A stretch of DNA of 10,959 nt from Burkholderiales bacterium (GCA_017880745.1 JADGRR010000058.1:1-10959), one strand, 5' to 3'; positions 1 to 6,863 are shown, counted from the first letter of the stretch. A program made the numbers and translations. The notes: generated by a model not told the origin, from the sequence alone.

Positions 1-47
1 TGGCCAATCAAACGAACAGGCGCTGGCTGTTGCCTCCGGCTGTCGAT

Positions 48-527
48 TTAGCGGTTCGCAGACACTTCGCCGGTATTCATTTGGTCGACTACGCTGTCAA
101 TGGAGTTTGTTTCGCGGAATGCCACCGTCCACGCCCATCTTTGAGCGAGCTTGTATTCGATGCCGGGCTCGACATAGGCGAAATTGAAGTTGCGCTGATT
201 ATTGAAACTCCTACCTACGCCACCGCGGATGTAGTAGCCAAGTGTGTCGGTAAAGTCACCATCGTGGCGGATACGAACGAAGAGCTTATTTTCCTTGGCA
301 AGTTCCCCGTCGGCATCGGCTCTGGTGTCTCGGTTTCTGTCGATCAATAGTTCAACGCGATTTATAAGGCTGTCCTCAGAGAACTCCCAGCCCGGGACTA
401 TATCTACGGCATGATTCGTTATGCCGCTGTTGTTATTTCTTTCTGACTCGAACTCCAACCCAACCAGCGGTCCGGCAGCACGCGCAACACTGCAGACGAG
501 CCAGAGCGCAATTACTTGATATTTCAT
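48..527 (-). CDS. Small secreted outer-membrane barrel-like protein, possibly 3'-damaged
   Basis: A 159-residue product starting at ATG (525-527), with AAGGAA about 7 nt upstream as ribosome binding site. Residues 1-17 form a signal peptide ending in an ARA-type site, so the protein is exported. The mature part alternates polar and hydrophobic residues as in beta strands, with motifs such as VELLIDRNRD, FVRIRHDGD, YVEPGIEYKL and WTVAFRETN. This resembles small porin or KdgM-like barrels, where a PGIEY strand precedes the last hairpin. Two oddities: the frame stops after SANR (TAA at 48-50) without the terminal aromatic residue usual for such barrels, and one frame over the reading continues as STAGGNSQRLFV before a stop. 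That could be a frameshift in the final strand, but the evidence is thin. No neighbour shares its orientation closely. Function unknown; secretion and barrel type are inference from residue pattern. Confidence 0.6.
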   Translation of the reverse strand: MKYQVIALWLVCSVARAAGPLVGLEFESERNNNSGITNHAVDIVPGWEFSEDSLINRVELLIDRNRDTRADADGELAKENKLFVRIRHDGDFTDTLGYYIRGGVGRSFNNQRNFNFAYVEPGIEYKLAQRWAWTVAFRETNSIDSVVDQMNTGEVSANR

Positions 528-1098
528 GCGTAAATTCCTTTACGATTCACTCCGCCAATATAGATTATTAGCCCGTCCGGAGAACATGGGGAATTGTGCG
601 TAATCTTGTGATGCCAATGCCGTACCTGTGAACGATGGCGTATTCCTGACCAGCGCTCGTACCTGCTCCGTGGAGCGGACATCCCGCGGCAAGTCGTGGT
701 CCGCTGTTCATGTCGAACGTCGAGGCTGTAGAAGAAACCTGATTTCCTGAAATTCACGCTCGCAAGCTATTGATCAGAAAGACAGCGCAATCGCGAAAAC
801 AAGCTCTTCTGCAGCCTTGTTGGGCGCTTCAATGCTGCGAATCCGTAAACCTCTGGTCTTCGCCATCAAACGAGTCAGTTAAGGATCGGAAATTCAACGA
901 AAGCTCCGAAAATATCTCTGAGTCCGGCGGAGGCAGTCAAGCGCATACGGTTCCGAAGCTCTTGACTGCCCCTATGGCCTCGTCAGCCAGGCTCCGCACG
1001 GAGAATAGCAGGGCTGGAATAATCCTGCTTCGGATAGTGTTCACCTCCTCGCGGAAGACACCCTACGCCGTCCACGCCATCTACTAAAGGAGAAGCCC
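528..1098. other. Gene-free stretch between divergent genes
   Basis: This 571-bp stretch separates the minus-strand barrel gene from the plus-strand cytochrome gene and should carry both promoters. I see no credible coding frame. It holds an inverted repeat AGCGGAC/GTCCGCT (674-680 and 699-705). Nearer the cytochrome it holds a nested hairpin: CAGCC (984-988) with GGCTG (1011-1015) outside, CTCCG (992-996) with CGGAG (999-1003) inside. The second may be part of the cytochrome leader. No consensus -35/-10 pair stands out on either strand. Confidence 0.5.
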
Positions 1099-1890
1099 AT
1101 GAAAATCGTGCTTGGATTGTCCATCGTTCTGGCCATCGCGCCGGTCGCGCAAGCCGCGGATGTCGAGGCCGGCAAAGCCAAGGTCGCCACCGTGTGCGCC
1201 GCCTGCCACGGCGCAGCCGGGGTGAGCGTGAGCGATGCCATCCCCAACCTTGCGGCGCAGCGACCGGGGTACATCGAGGCGCAGTTAAAGGCGCTCAAGG
1301 ATGGCACGCGCAAGAACGCGATCATGAATGCAATTGCGGCCCAGCTCAGCGCTGAGGACATGGCCAATGTCGCGGCGTACTTCGCCGCGCAGACCGGCGC
1401 CGCGACGGGCGCCAAGTCGGCGCTCCTGCCGAACGTGGTGAAGACCAGCGTGACCTTCCCCGAAGGCTACAAGGACACGTTCACGAAGTACCACACGATC
1501 AACTTTCCTGCGACCAAGCAGGTGCGCTACTACTACGCCAACAAGGCCGCGGTGACGTCGGCGAAGGCGGGCAAGCCGCTGCCGGAAGACTCGGTGCTGT
1601 TTGCCGAGGTGTACGCGGCGAAGCTCGACGCCGAGAATAAACCGGTGATGGGCGGCGATGGCTTCTATGTGGCGGAGAAGCTCATCTTGTACACTGCGAT
1701 GGCGCGCGGAGCGGGCTGGGGCAGGGACATTCCCGAGATGTTGCGCAACGGCGACTGGAACTACGCCGTATTCACGACCGATAAGCAGCACCGGCCCGGC
1801 GTGAACCAGGCCGAGTGCCTCGCCTGCCACAAGCCGCTCGACAAGACGAGCTACACTTTCACGCTCAAGCAACTCGCCGACGCCAAGTAA
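1099..1890 (+). CDS. Periplasmic diheme protein: cytochrome c fused to cytochrome P460
   Basis: A 263-residue exported protein with AAAGGAG 6 nt before ATG. The signal peptide spans about residues 1-19 or 20 (VAQAA before DVEAGK). Domain 1 (about 21-100) is a class I cytochrome c of the c553 type: heme site C33-A-A-C36-H37 and probable distal ligand Met76 in IMNAIAAQLS. Domain 2 (about 110-263) fits the cytochrome P460 family: it has the FPEGYKD entry, the PEDSVLFAEVY strand, GAGWGRDIPEMLRNGDWNY and a C-terminal heme site C240-L-A-C243-H244. Known P460 proteins bind a c-type heme cross-linked to a lysine and act on hydroxylamine or nitric oxide; cytochrome c'-beta members only bind gas. Here the N-terminal heme could shuttle electrons to or from the P460 heme. 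I cannot assign the cross-linking lysine by eye, so the reaction is open. It appears monocistronic; no partner oxidase or NO reductase gene lies next to it. Confidence 0.88.
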   Translation: MKIVLGLSIVLAIAPVAQAADVEAGKAKVATVCAACHGAAGVSVSDAIPNLAAQRPGYIEAQLKALKDGTRKNAIMNAIAAQLSAEDMANVAAYFAAQTGAATGAKSALLPNVVKTSVTFPEGYKDTFTKYHTINFPATKQVRYYYANKAAVTSAKAGKPLPEDSVLFAEVYAAKLDAENKPVMGGDGFYVAEKLILYTAMARGAGWGRDIPEMLRNGDWNYAVFTTDKQHRPGVNQAECLACHKPLDKTSYTFTLKQLADAK

Positions 1891-2196
1891 GCTGGGCAAC
1901 CGTCGTCGTGCCCATGGGTACCGGTCGGAAGGGGACGGTCGAGTATTTTCCCCACAGGCGCCTGCAGGGTTCTTGTTTGGCGGCTGGTTGCTGGCGGCAT
2001 GGGAAGGATGGTCCGGCCGTCGTCGTGCAAGGACAGCTGCGGCATTAGCTCATGTTGGCGCGAACGGTCGGCTGGCGCCGCACCTTGTTCACCGTCATGG
2101 TGGTCCGCCGCACAACCCGACGTCGACGGCCCGCTTTCCGAAAGCCGTTCCGTCCGGGGCGCTTTCTGCCATTTCGTATACTGGACAGTCACAGAC
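1891..2196. other. Gene-free stretch between converging genes
   Basis: About 306 bp lie between the cytochrome stop and the end of the diguanylate cyclase gene, which converge here. I find no U-tract terminator for either gene. Minor structure: a perfect 10-bp palindrome CAGGCGCCTG (1955-1964) and a 12-bp direct repeat CCGTCGTCGTGC (1900-1911 and 2017-2028). Short frames exist on both strands but none has a ribosome site or recognisable product. Confidence 0.4.
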
Positions 2197-3030
2197 TTAG
2201 CGGCGGCTTTTTCTTTCCGCTTTGGCCGCGTACATAGCCTTGTCTGCCTGTTGCAATGCGTCGGACGTCGATTCTGGTGCCCGCTCGAACGTCGTGGATC
2301 CGATGCTCGCAGTGATTGCAAAACCGGCATCGGCCATTCTCTTTGCAATATTTCCGGAGACTTGATCACATAACGAATTGCAATCCTCCTCCCGAGTGTT
2401 TGGCATCAGGATTGCGAACTCGTCTCCGCCAAGCCGAGCAATCGAATCGGACTTTCGCGTGTGCTCGCGCAGAACGTCTGCAAGTAGCCGCAATGCCTCA
2501 TCGCCTACGTGATGCCCTCCGGAATCGTTCAAATCCTTGAAGTTGTCTAGATCGAGAACCGCCAATGAAAAAACACCTCCATAGCGTTTCTGTCTCGCAA
2601 TCTCCATCTCGGCGATGGACTCGAAACTTCGACGGTTGCGCAGCCCCGTCAGCGAATCATGGATCGCCAGATTCGCGGTCGCCAAATAGTTGTCCCGCAC
2701 CGCTCTGGCCAGAACAATAGTCAGCACGGACGACGCGAAGGCGATGAGCGCGTCCGTGACAAAGGGACCATCGGGAATGCGATGATTGACAAAGTTCCAC
2801 AGTTGGAACGCAACCGACAGGGCAAATCCCCCAAGAACCACGCGCGTCCGCTCACAATGCAACGCAATCACCGCCAACGGGAAAATATAGAGCACGTGCA
2901 GACGAATGTCGGCGGGCAACAACAGATCGAAAGCGAGCACTACTACCATCGCAAGAATGCTGGCAACTAGGGCCACCCGTGGCGAAAGCTCTCCCGGGGT
3001 CGCTAAGCGATGTAGGTATTTGCGGCTCAT
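2197..3030 (-). CDS. Membrane-anchored GGDEF diguanylate cyclase
   Basis: A 277-residue inner-membrane protein predicted to make cyclic di-GMP from two GTP. The N-terminal half has about four hydrophobic segments (about 19-39, 44-58, 63-81 and 94-111) forming a small membrane sensor without a known named fold. The GGDEF domain starts at DSLTGLRNRRSF (125-136). It has the metal and substrate region LDLDNFKDLND (159-169), the active loop GGDEF (201-205) and an intact inhibitory I-site RxxD (R192-D195) at the usual 5-residue spacing. All catalytic residues look present, so activity with product feedback inhibition is expected. The start has only a weak GGAAAG site. A short upstream frame with a stronger ribosome site overlaps it by ATGA (see 3027-3065). 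The gene follows a lytic transglycosylase gene by 84 nt on the same strand. Confidence 0.92.
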   Translation of the reverse strand: MSRKYLHRLATPGELSPRVALVASILAMVVVLAFDLLLPADIRLHVLYIFPLAVIALHCERTRVVLGGFALSVAFQLWNFVNHRIPDGPFVTDALIAFASSVLTIVLARAVRDNYLATANLAIHDSLTGLRNRRSFESIAEMEIARQKRYGGVFSLAVLDLDNFKDLNDSGGHHVGDEALRLLADVLREHTRKSDSIARLGGDEFAILMPNTREEDCNSLCDQVSGNIAKRMADAGFAITASIGSTTFERAPESTSDALQQADKAMYAAKAERKSRR

Positions 3031-3065
3031 GTCTTTCCAGGACGCCTTCGACCTCGCTTGCTCAT
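3027..3065 (-). CDS. Candidate 12-residue basic leader peptide before the diguanylate cyclase
   Basis: On the minus strand, GGGGAGG (plus 3074-3080) sits 8 nt before an ATG. This opens a 12-codon frame, MSKRGRRRPGKT, whose TGA overlaps the ATG of the cyclase (ATGA). The cyclase itself has a poorer ribosome site inside this frame. Seen directly: a good Shine-Dalgarno, a start codon, a stop-start overlap and six or seven basic residues. Inferred: translational coupling, so cyclase synthesis may depend on reading the leader. It could also be chance, since a 13-codon frame is short. Confidence 0.3.
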   Translation of the reverse strand: MSKRGRRRPGKT

Positions 3066-3098
3066 AGTGGTCGCCTCCCCGAACGCAGCTTGAGTGAG

Positions 3099-3116
3099 AG
3101 CCGGGAACACCCGGCT
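3099..3116 (-). other. Hairpin at the 3' end of the transglycosylase gene
   Basis: Perfect 7-bp inverted repeat AGCCGGG/CCCGGCT with a 4-nt loop, overlapping the transglycosylase stop codon. No run of T follows on the minus strand, so it is not a normal intrinsic terminator. It may stabilise or separate the two messages in the unit. Confidence 0.4.
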
Positions 3117-3858
3117 AGGCCGGATTGACCATATACGTCCGGGAAATCCTGGTTTGAGTGCCTTTCTTCCGCACTGCCGTGGAAAGGCGCTTATAGCCTG
3201 ATTTCCCCACCGAAGCGTAGCCGGCGCTGTACTGCTGGTAGAACTTCATCACCTTCGGCACGTATTCAAGGGTCTCGCGGTAGGGCGGGACGCGGTTGCC
3301 GTATTTCATGACCGCCTGCTCGCCTGCGTTGTACGCGGCGATTGTGAGATGCAGATCGTGGTTGAACATGCGCAGCAGATCGCGCAGGTATTCCGCGCCC
3401 CCGTGGATATTCTGTTCGGGATCGTGCCGATCCGTCACGTTGTAGCGTCTTGCGGTCTCGGGCATCAGTTGCATCAAGCCGACGGCGCCTGCCTTGGATA
3501 CTGCGGACGGGTTGTAGCCTGATTCCACCGAGATCACCGCGCGGATCAGCGCGGCTTCGACATTGTTGGCCATCGCCGCTGCCTGGATTTGGCTGGCATA
3601 ACGCGAGTGGCTGTCCACTGCAAACCGGCGAAAGTCATATGTCGGCTCTTCCCGGATCGGGGCGGGCTTCTCCTTGAGATAGAGTTCCCAGCGGCCCTCG
3701 GCCGGCAGCATATTGGAATATTTCGTCGGGGTGTTTGGGTCGAGGCTGCGGTAGATGTCGGCTTGCGCGAATCCGCTGCACAGCGCCAGTGCCGCCAACA
3801 GGATCAAGCGCGATTTCAGGGCGAAAGGGATCTTGTTTCCGGGGGAGAGTTTGAACAA
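3115..3858 (-). CDS. Secreted soluble lytic transglycosylase (SLT domain)
   Basis: A 247-residue periplasmic enzyme expected to cleave the MurNAc-GlcNAc bond of peptidoglycan, leaving 1,6-anhydro-muramic ends. The start is TTG at 3856-3858, supported by GAGGAA 6 nt upstream. A signal peptide covers about 1-33 (hydrophobic LILLAALALCSGF, cleavage after AQA). The short region 34-80 (DIYRSLDPN...) has the look of the N-terminal domain often found before SLT domains. The catalytic domain (about 85-215) shows the family set: catalytic Glu112 in VISVESGYNP, GAVGLMQLMPETA (124-136), NIHGGAEYLRDLL (150-162) and AYNAG (175-179). The tail is basic and may bind the wall. The diguanylate cyclase gene follows after 84 nt on the same strand, so they may share a transcript. 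The enzyme call is firm; its role (wall turnover, secretion-system or flagellar insertion) is not shown. Confidence 0.92.
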   Translation of the reverse strand: MFKLSPGNKIPFALKSRLILLAALALCSGFAQADIYRSLDPNTPTKYSNMLPAEGRWELYLKEKPAPIREEPTYDFRRFAVDSHSRYASQIQAAAMANNVEAALIRAVISVESGYNPSAVSKAGAVGLMQLMPETARRYNVTDRHDPEQNIHGGAEYLRDLLRMFNHDLHLTIAAYNAGEQAVMKYGNRVPPYRETLEYVPKVMKFYQQYSAGYASVGKSGYKRLSTAVRKKGTQTRISRTYMVNPA

Positions 3859-4600
3859 TGGGGTTCCTCGATTTCAATTTCGCCGGCATCTGTTACCAGG
3901 GAATGAATCGGCGATCGTGGTGGTGCAGGCCGCCTAGGCGCCTAACCTCGAACAGCAGGTTTGCGGGCTGCGTGCATATCGCGGGCGCCGGACTGCGAAC
4001 TTGCCAGTCTGCCGGTGCGGAATTCAAGGCTTGCCGCACCGACGCGTTGCTGGGATTTGTGATAGCGATCAGGAGCCGAAGTATAAGTGCATCCATTGCG
4101 TCGGACAACACCTAGTTTCCCTACTTTCAAAATGGACCCTGTACCATGCGAAATGCAAGACACGATGCAAGACGAGCAGCGACATCTCACCTGCAACATT
4201 TTGATTATTCACTTCTGTGCGGTGGTTTGCTTTAGGCGCGGTGACGTTCCGTGCGCAAGCGCGCATTGCGCGCGCCAATGTTTCACGGCGCACGATCGCG
4301 CGCCGCGGGTCGCCTCTGCAACGGGTCGGCCTGCAATCCTGGGTCGATGCGCATTTCCCGGCCTGGAGCGGATGCCGAGGCCGGCGCCACAATGCGTACG
4401 GTCAAGCGCCTGACGGGATCGGTGGTTGTTGATCTCGGCGCGAAAGCGGATGAATCTGCGCCTCTGTCGAGTGCCAACGCTGGCGCGGAATTCGCACACC
4501 CAAAGTTTCAGATCCGGTCAGATCAGACACTTGGGGCGCGGAATGCAGACTGACATGGACTGCACGTTGGTGCAATATTGCAACGGCAGCTTGGTCCTTC
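3859..4600. other. Long gene-free stretch, no confident coding
   Basis: About 740 bp between the transglycosylase start and the end of the secreted-protein gene. Several overlapping open frames of 60-108 codons exist on both strands, chiefly in the GC-rich part 4210-4500. None has a convincing ribosome site, a signal or membrane segment, or a recognisable motif. The part 4080-4210 is less GC-rich and could hold the transglycosylase promoter, though I could not pick out a consensus. A decayed gene in 4210-4500 is possible. Confidence 0.4.
4557..4597 (-). other. Stem-loop just downstream of the secreted-protein gene
   Basis: Read on the minus strand, the 3' flank of the gene can fold with arms CTGC-CGTTG and CAACG-(T)-GCAG plus outer GGAC/GTCC. 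The apical region contains the perfect palindrome TGCAATATTGCA (4571-4582). It begins 3 nt after the stop codon. No T-run follows, so it is a 3' structure or factor-dependent terminator at best; the palindrome could also bind a protein. Confidence 0.35.
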
Positions 4601-5053
4601 CTATAGGTCGACCAGGTTCAACTCTGTTCCGTTGGACTTGAGCTTCTTGCCCTCGGGCAGCTTCAGGTAGGGCCCGGCTTCGTCAGCGGTGAGTCCGTAC
4701 GCGAAACTCATCGCGCCCCGGCTGAAACTGCCGACACCGTAGCCGCGAAGCACGCTCAAACGCTGAAAATGAAATGTCGCGGTGGTGCCGTCACTGCAAA
4801 GCATCTGTCCCGATCCACCCAATGCGGCACTGGAGGTGAACTGTCCGAGGCATGTGAGACCAGGATTCTTTTGCGAATGAATGGCGAGAGTTCCCGCCCC
4901 GCTGAGATGACCTTCCGCCTCACCCACGAACAGGTCATCGGCCAGTATCGCAATGACCGTTCCCGTCGCCGATAACAGCCCAGCACCCGCCGGCGGTGCC
5001 GCGCCGGCCAGTCCGATACACGCAGCAAAAGCCATAATCAATATTTTTCGCAT
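4601..5053 (-). CDS. Secreted protein of unknown function
   Basis: A 150-residue product from ATG (5051-5053), with a signal peptide over about 1-24 (MRKILIMAFAACIGLAGAAPPAGA). The mature protein is glycine-rich and strand-like: SATGTVIAILADDLFVGEAEGH, then SGAGTLAIHSQ, CLGQFTSS, GSGQMLCSDG, TATFHFQRLSVLRGYGVGSF and a lysine-containing tail. Two cysteines (in LTCLGQ and MLCSDG) could form a disulfide. The pattern, from memory, resembles an uncharacterised family seen in betaproteobacteria; I know no function. It stands alone on its strand, with a -10-like TATAAT and a CRP-like palindrome upstream and a stem-loop downstream. Ribosome site is weak (GATCGG region). Most likely a periplasmic or surface beta-rich protein. 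Confidence 0.75.
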   Translation of the reverse strand: MRKILIMAFAACIGLAGAAPPAGAGLLSATGTVIAILADDLFVGEAEGHLSGAGTLAIHSQKNPGLTCLGQFTSSAALGGSGQMLCSDGTTATFHFQRLSVLRGYGVGSFSRGAMSFAYGLTADEAGPYLKLPEGKKLKSNGTELNLVDL

Positions 5054-5127
5054 TGAAACCGATCCCGATCAAATATCGCGCGACAGCGGAGATTTGCGGC
5101 CGCTGAAGGTCATCTATCGCTGGGCGT

Positions 5128-5169
5128 ATTATAGCCCTGCCTCCAGATTGCGCTGTGCGTTAACGCACG
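5128..5169 (-). promoter_or_regulatory. Candidate activator-dependent promoter with CRP-like palindrome
   Basis: On the minus strand a perfect TATAAT (plus 5128-5133) lies about 75 nt before the secreted-protein start. No -35 hexamer is seen at 16-18 nt. Instead there is a perfect 14-bp palindrome GTGCGTTAACGCAC (5155-5168). With one flanking base it reads TGTGC-N6-GCACG, close to the TGTGA-N6-TCACA layout of CRP/FNR-superfamily sites. If transcription starts 7 nt after the -10 box, the centre lies near -40.5 or -41.5, the class II activator position. The geometry is measured; the regulator is inferred. Confidence 0.45.
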
Positions 5170-5203
5170 TATAGAGGAACAAATCATGCGCTCGGGTGCT
5201 ACT

Positions 5204-5244
5204 CAAAAAAAACAGCCCCCGGAAACGAACATAACCAGGGGCCG
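5204..5244 (-). terminator. Intrinsic terminator, minus strand
   Basis: Minus-strand reading: GCCCCTGG (plus 5235-5242), a 12-nt loop, CCGGGGGC (plus 5215-5222), then TG and eight T (plus 5205-5212). All eight stem positions pair, one as a U-G wobble. This is a textbook Rho-independent terminator and fixes the end of a minus-strand transcript coming from the right, either the barrel gene at 5656-6435 or an independent small RNA. Confidence 0.85.
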
Positions 5245-5340
5245 GAACCCGCCAATCGATAAAGGAGGAGAAATTGTTGGCGGGGGGAGGAGCGTGCATT
5301 TTCGGCCTTCGCATACGATTGGTCTGTGCGGTGGCGCACA
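5204..5340 (-). ncRNA. Candidate small RNA or processed 3' UTR with anti-Shine-Dalgarno loop
   Basis: Minus-strand order: hairpin TGTGCG-CCAC-CGCACA (plus 5325-5340); a linker containing GCTCCTCCCC; hairpin CCCGCCAA/TTGGCGGG (plus 5277-5284 and 5248-5255); then the intrinsic terminator. The second hairpin exposes a 21-nt loop with UUUCUCCUCCUUUAUC, which is complementary to the GGAGG ribosome sites common in this genome. CUCCUCC loops are known in bacterial small RNAs that bind ribosome sites, notably in alphaproteobacteria. No good promoter is visible right upstream, so release by RNase from the 3' UTR of the barrel mRNA is equally possible. Seen: stems, loop, terminator. Inferred: that it is a regulatory RNA. 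Confidence 0.45.
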
Positions 5341-5655
5341 TAGAAGACAAACAAAATGAATGGAGCCCGGCTTACCCGCGCAGAACTTTTCGGCAAACTG
5401 GCGTCTTGTAATCTCCGGTCGCCGCTGCTGCAAAAGCGCGCGCAGCGCCGGCACCGGCTCCAGCCCGAGCGCGCCGATAGGCCTGATCAGGCGCCTCACG
5501 CCCCCGCAAAGCGCAGTTGTCCGCCCTCGCGACTATCCGGCGCCTGGGCAAGAGAGAAATCCTCGCCCGCTTGGAACAGATGCGCGAGAAAACGCCGAAG
5601 AGACGAACGCCAAAGCGATAGCCATTTCGCTTGTCATCGGTGTCCGGCAACACTC
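5341..5655. other. Gene-free stretch downstream of the barrel gene
   Basis: This lies on the minus strand between the barrel stop and the candidate small RNA, and is probably transcribed as 3' UTR because no terminator follows the barrel stop. It is GC-rich, with interrupted frames. One 45-codon frame (5499-5633, minus) contains AGEDFSLAQAPDSREGGQL, faintly reminiscent of parvulin-type prolyl isomerases, but it has stops on both sides and no start. I treat it as noncoding or as a much decayed gene. Confidence 0.35.
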
Positions 5656-6435
5656 CTAGAATCGCTGCGCCAATTCAAATAGCACATAGTTGTTTGGCGT
5701 ATTCCGGTTGGCCGCGACACCCGACCGGACGCCGAGCTGAAGATTATCGTTGACCAAGTATGCGGCACCGAGATTCCAACTGGCGAGCACGCCTCCATCT
5801 CTGGCATGCGCAATCTGGGGAGCAGACAGCTCAACGAAAGTGCGCAGCTGCTCATTGAGCCGCTTGTTCAGAACCGCCCCGAATATCGCGGAAGTGAACC
5901 GGTGTGCATCCTCGCGAGTGTCGTATTTGATTCCAGGCATTAGTCCCAATGCCACGTCGTGCGGCAAGTCCCAGGTAACAACCGAGCGTAGCGAAGGCCG
6001 GGTGCCATTTCCTCTGAATTGACGTGAGCCCGACGGTGTATCGACGTGCATTATCCAGGACACCGCCGGCATGCCTTGAAGCGCATCTCTGTCCTGTGAA
6101 TGCCACTTGACGCCGAAGGCGGTATCGCCAAAGCCGGATGTTCCGTCCCGCCGAGCGTAACCCTCCGGAGCGAGGCGAACCTCGATGTTGTCAGCGGCGC
6201 CATATTTGAGAAGCGTCGGCGTGGAAATCGTTGTGGTGGCCGGAGCGGAGCGGCGGTCACGCACCGAGGTCATATCGACTTCGTACTGGTAGTGGCCTGT
6301 GGGGACGACTTCCGAGGATTCAATAAAATCGGGGCCGTCTGTGTCGATGGGCTCAAGCGCGCGCGCCGGCAGCGCAACAAGCAAAAGTGCGCATAGCGAG
6401 GCAGCCGAGATGCCTGGACCATTGCTTGCCTTCAA
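5656..6435 (-). CDS. Outer-membrane beta-barrel 'transporter' (phenol-degradation MetA-like family)
   Basis: A 259-residue protein if started at TTG (6433-6435), which has GGAG 6 nt upstream. That start puts a normal signal peptide first (MKASNGPGIS, then the hydrophobic AASLCALLLVALPARA, cleavage after residue 26). The frame is open for 71 more codons to an ATG at 6648, but that would bury the signal peptide, so I reject it. The mature start EPIDTDGPDFIESSEVVPTG is a hallmark of the outer-membrane 'transporter' family linked with MetA-pathway phenol degradation proteins. Strands follow (YQYEVDMTS, NIEVRLAPEGY, GDTAFGVKWHS, VALGLMPGIKYD, RTFVELSAPQI, WNLGAAYLVNDNLQLGVRSG). The C-terminus ELAQRF ends in Phe, the signal for the barrel assembly machinery. 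Substrate unknown; many members have no proven transport. No terminator directly follows; the first lies at 5204-5244. Confidence 0.85.
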   Translation of the reverse strand: MKASNGPGISAASLCALLLVALPARALEPIDTDGPDFIESSEVVPTGHYQYEVDMTSVRDRRSAPATTTISTPTLLKYGAADNIEVRLAPEGYARRDGTSGFGDTAFGVKWHSQDRDALQGMPAVSWIMHVDTPSGSRQFRGNGTRPSLRSVVTWDLPHDVALGLMPGIKYDTREDAHRFTSAIFGAVLNKRLNEQLRTFVELSAPQIAHARDGGVLASWNLGAAYLVNDNLQLGVRSGVAANRNTPNNYVLFELAQRF

Positions 6436-6692
6436 GTGACTCTCCGGGGCCGACCGTTTAACCGCGTGACCGCACGCGTTCTCGGCTTCGCGAAGAGTCA
6501 CTTGGTCGAAGGTTACGCGAGGCGCGGAAGCTGGCTCGTTGACAAGCTGGTTTTCTGTTGAAAGCAACGCCGCGCTCTCCTCCAACGCCTGGCAGACTGT
6601 TGAAATTCGTTTCCCCGGGCGGTAAAAAATGCGTGTAGCCAAGACCATCTCAGGCGGAAGCGAATTTCGGCAGCCTCTGAAATGGGGAATAT

Positions 6693-6713
6693 AAAAGGGG
6701 GGCGTGCCCCCCC
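6693..6713 (-). terminator. G6/C6 hairpin with a short T-run, possible terminator
   Basis: GGGGGG (6697-6702), loop CGTG, CCCCCC (6707-6712), flanked by AAAA on the left. Read on the minus strand the stem is followed by TTTTATATT, a weak intrinsic terminator. No minus-strand gene lies just upstream of it, so it would block antisense read-through toward the barrel gene. On the plus strand the tail is only CTTCTTC. Confidence 0.4.
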
Positions 6714-6863
6714 TTCTTCAACACCCTTCTAGGAAGCCGCGCCACCCAGTGAATATTGCGTCTAATTATTATCATACTCTATCCGTAATTGCCCGGAATC
6801 TAGTGGGGGTAAGTACCGATACGCGGGCTCGATTGATGCAGTTTGGGGCGCCGATCGGGCGAT

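Noticed and set aside
4209..4553. Overlapping frames of 60-108 codons on both strands
   Set aside because: Arg/Ala-rich products without ribosome sites, signals or motifs; typical of noncoding GC-rich DNA.
5264..5409. Plus-strand AAAGGAGGAG followed by a TTG-started short frame
   Set aside because: The product has no coherent features, and the GGAGG lies inside a hairpin better explained as the complement of a minus-strand RNA loop.
5203..5499. Minus-strand 98-codon frame
   Set aside because: It runs through the terminator hairpin and T-run and has no recognisable features.
6436..6648. N-terminal extension of the barrel protein to an upstream ATG
   Set aside because: It would place the signal peptide about 80 residues inside the protein. 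The TTG at 6433-6435 has a good ribosome site and gives a normal signal peptide.
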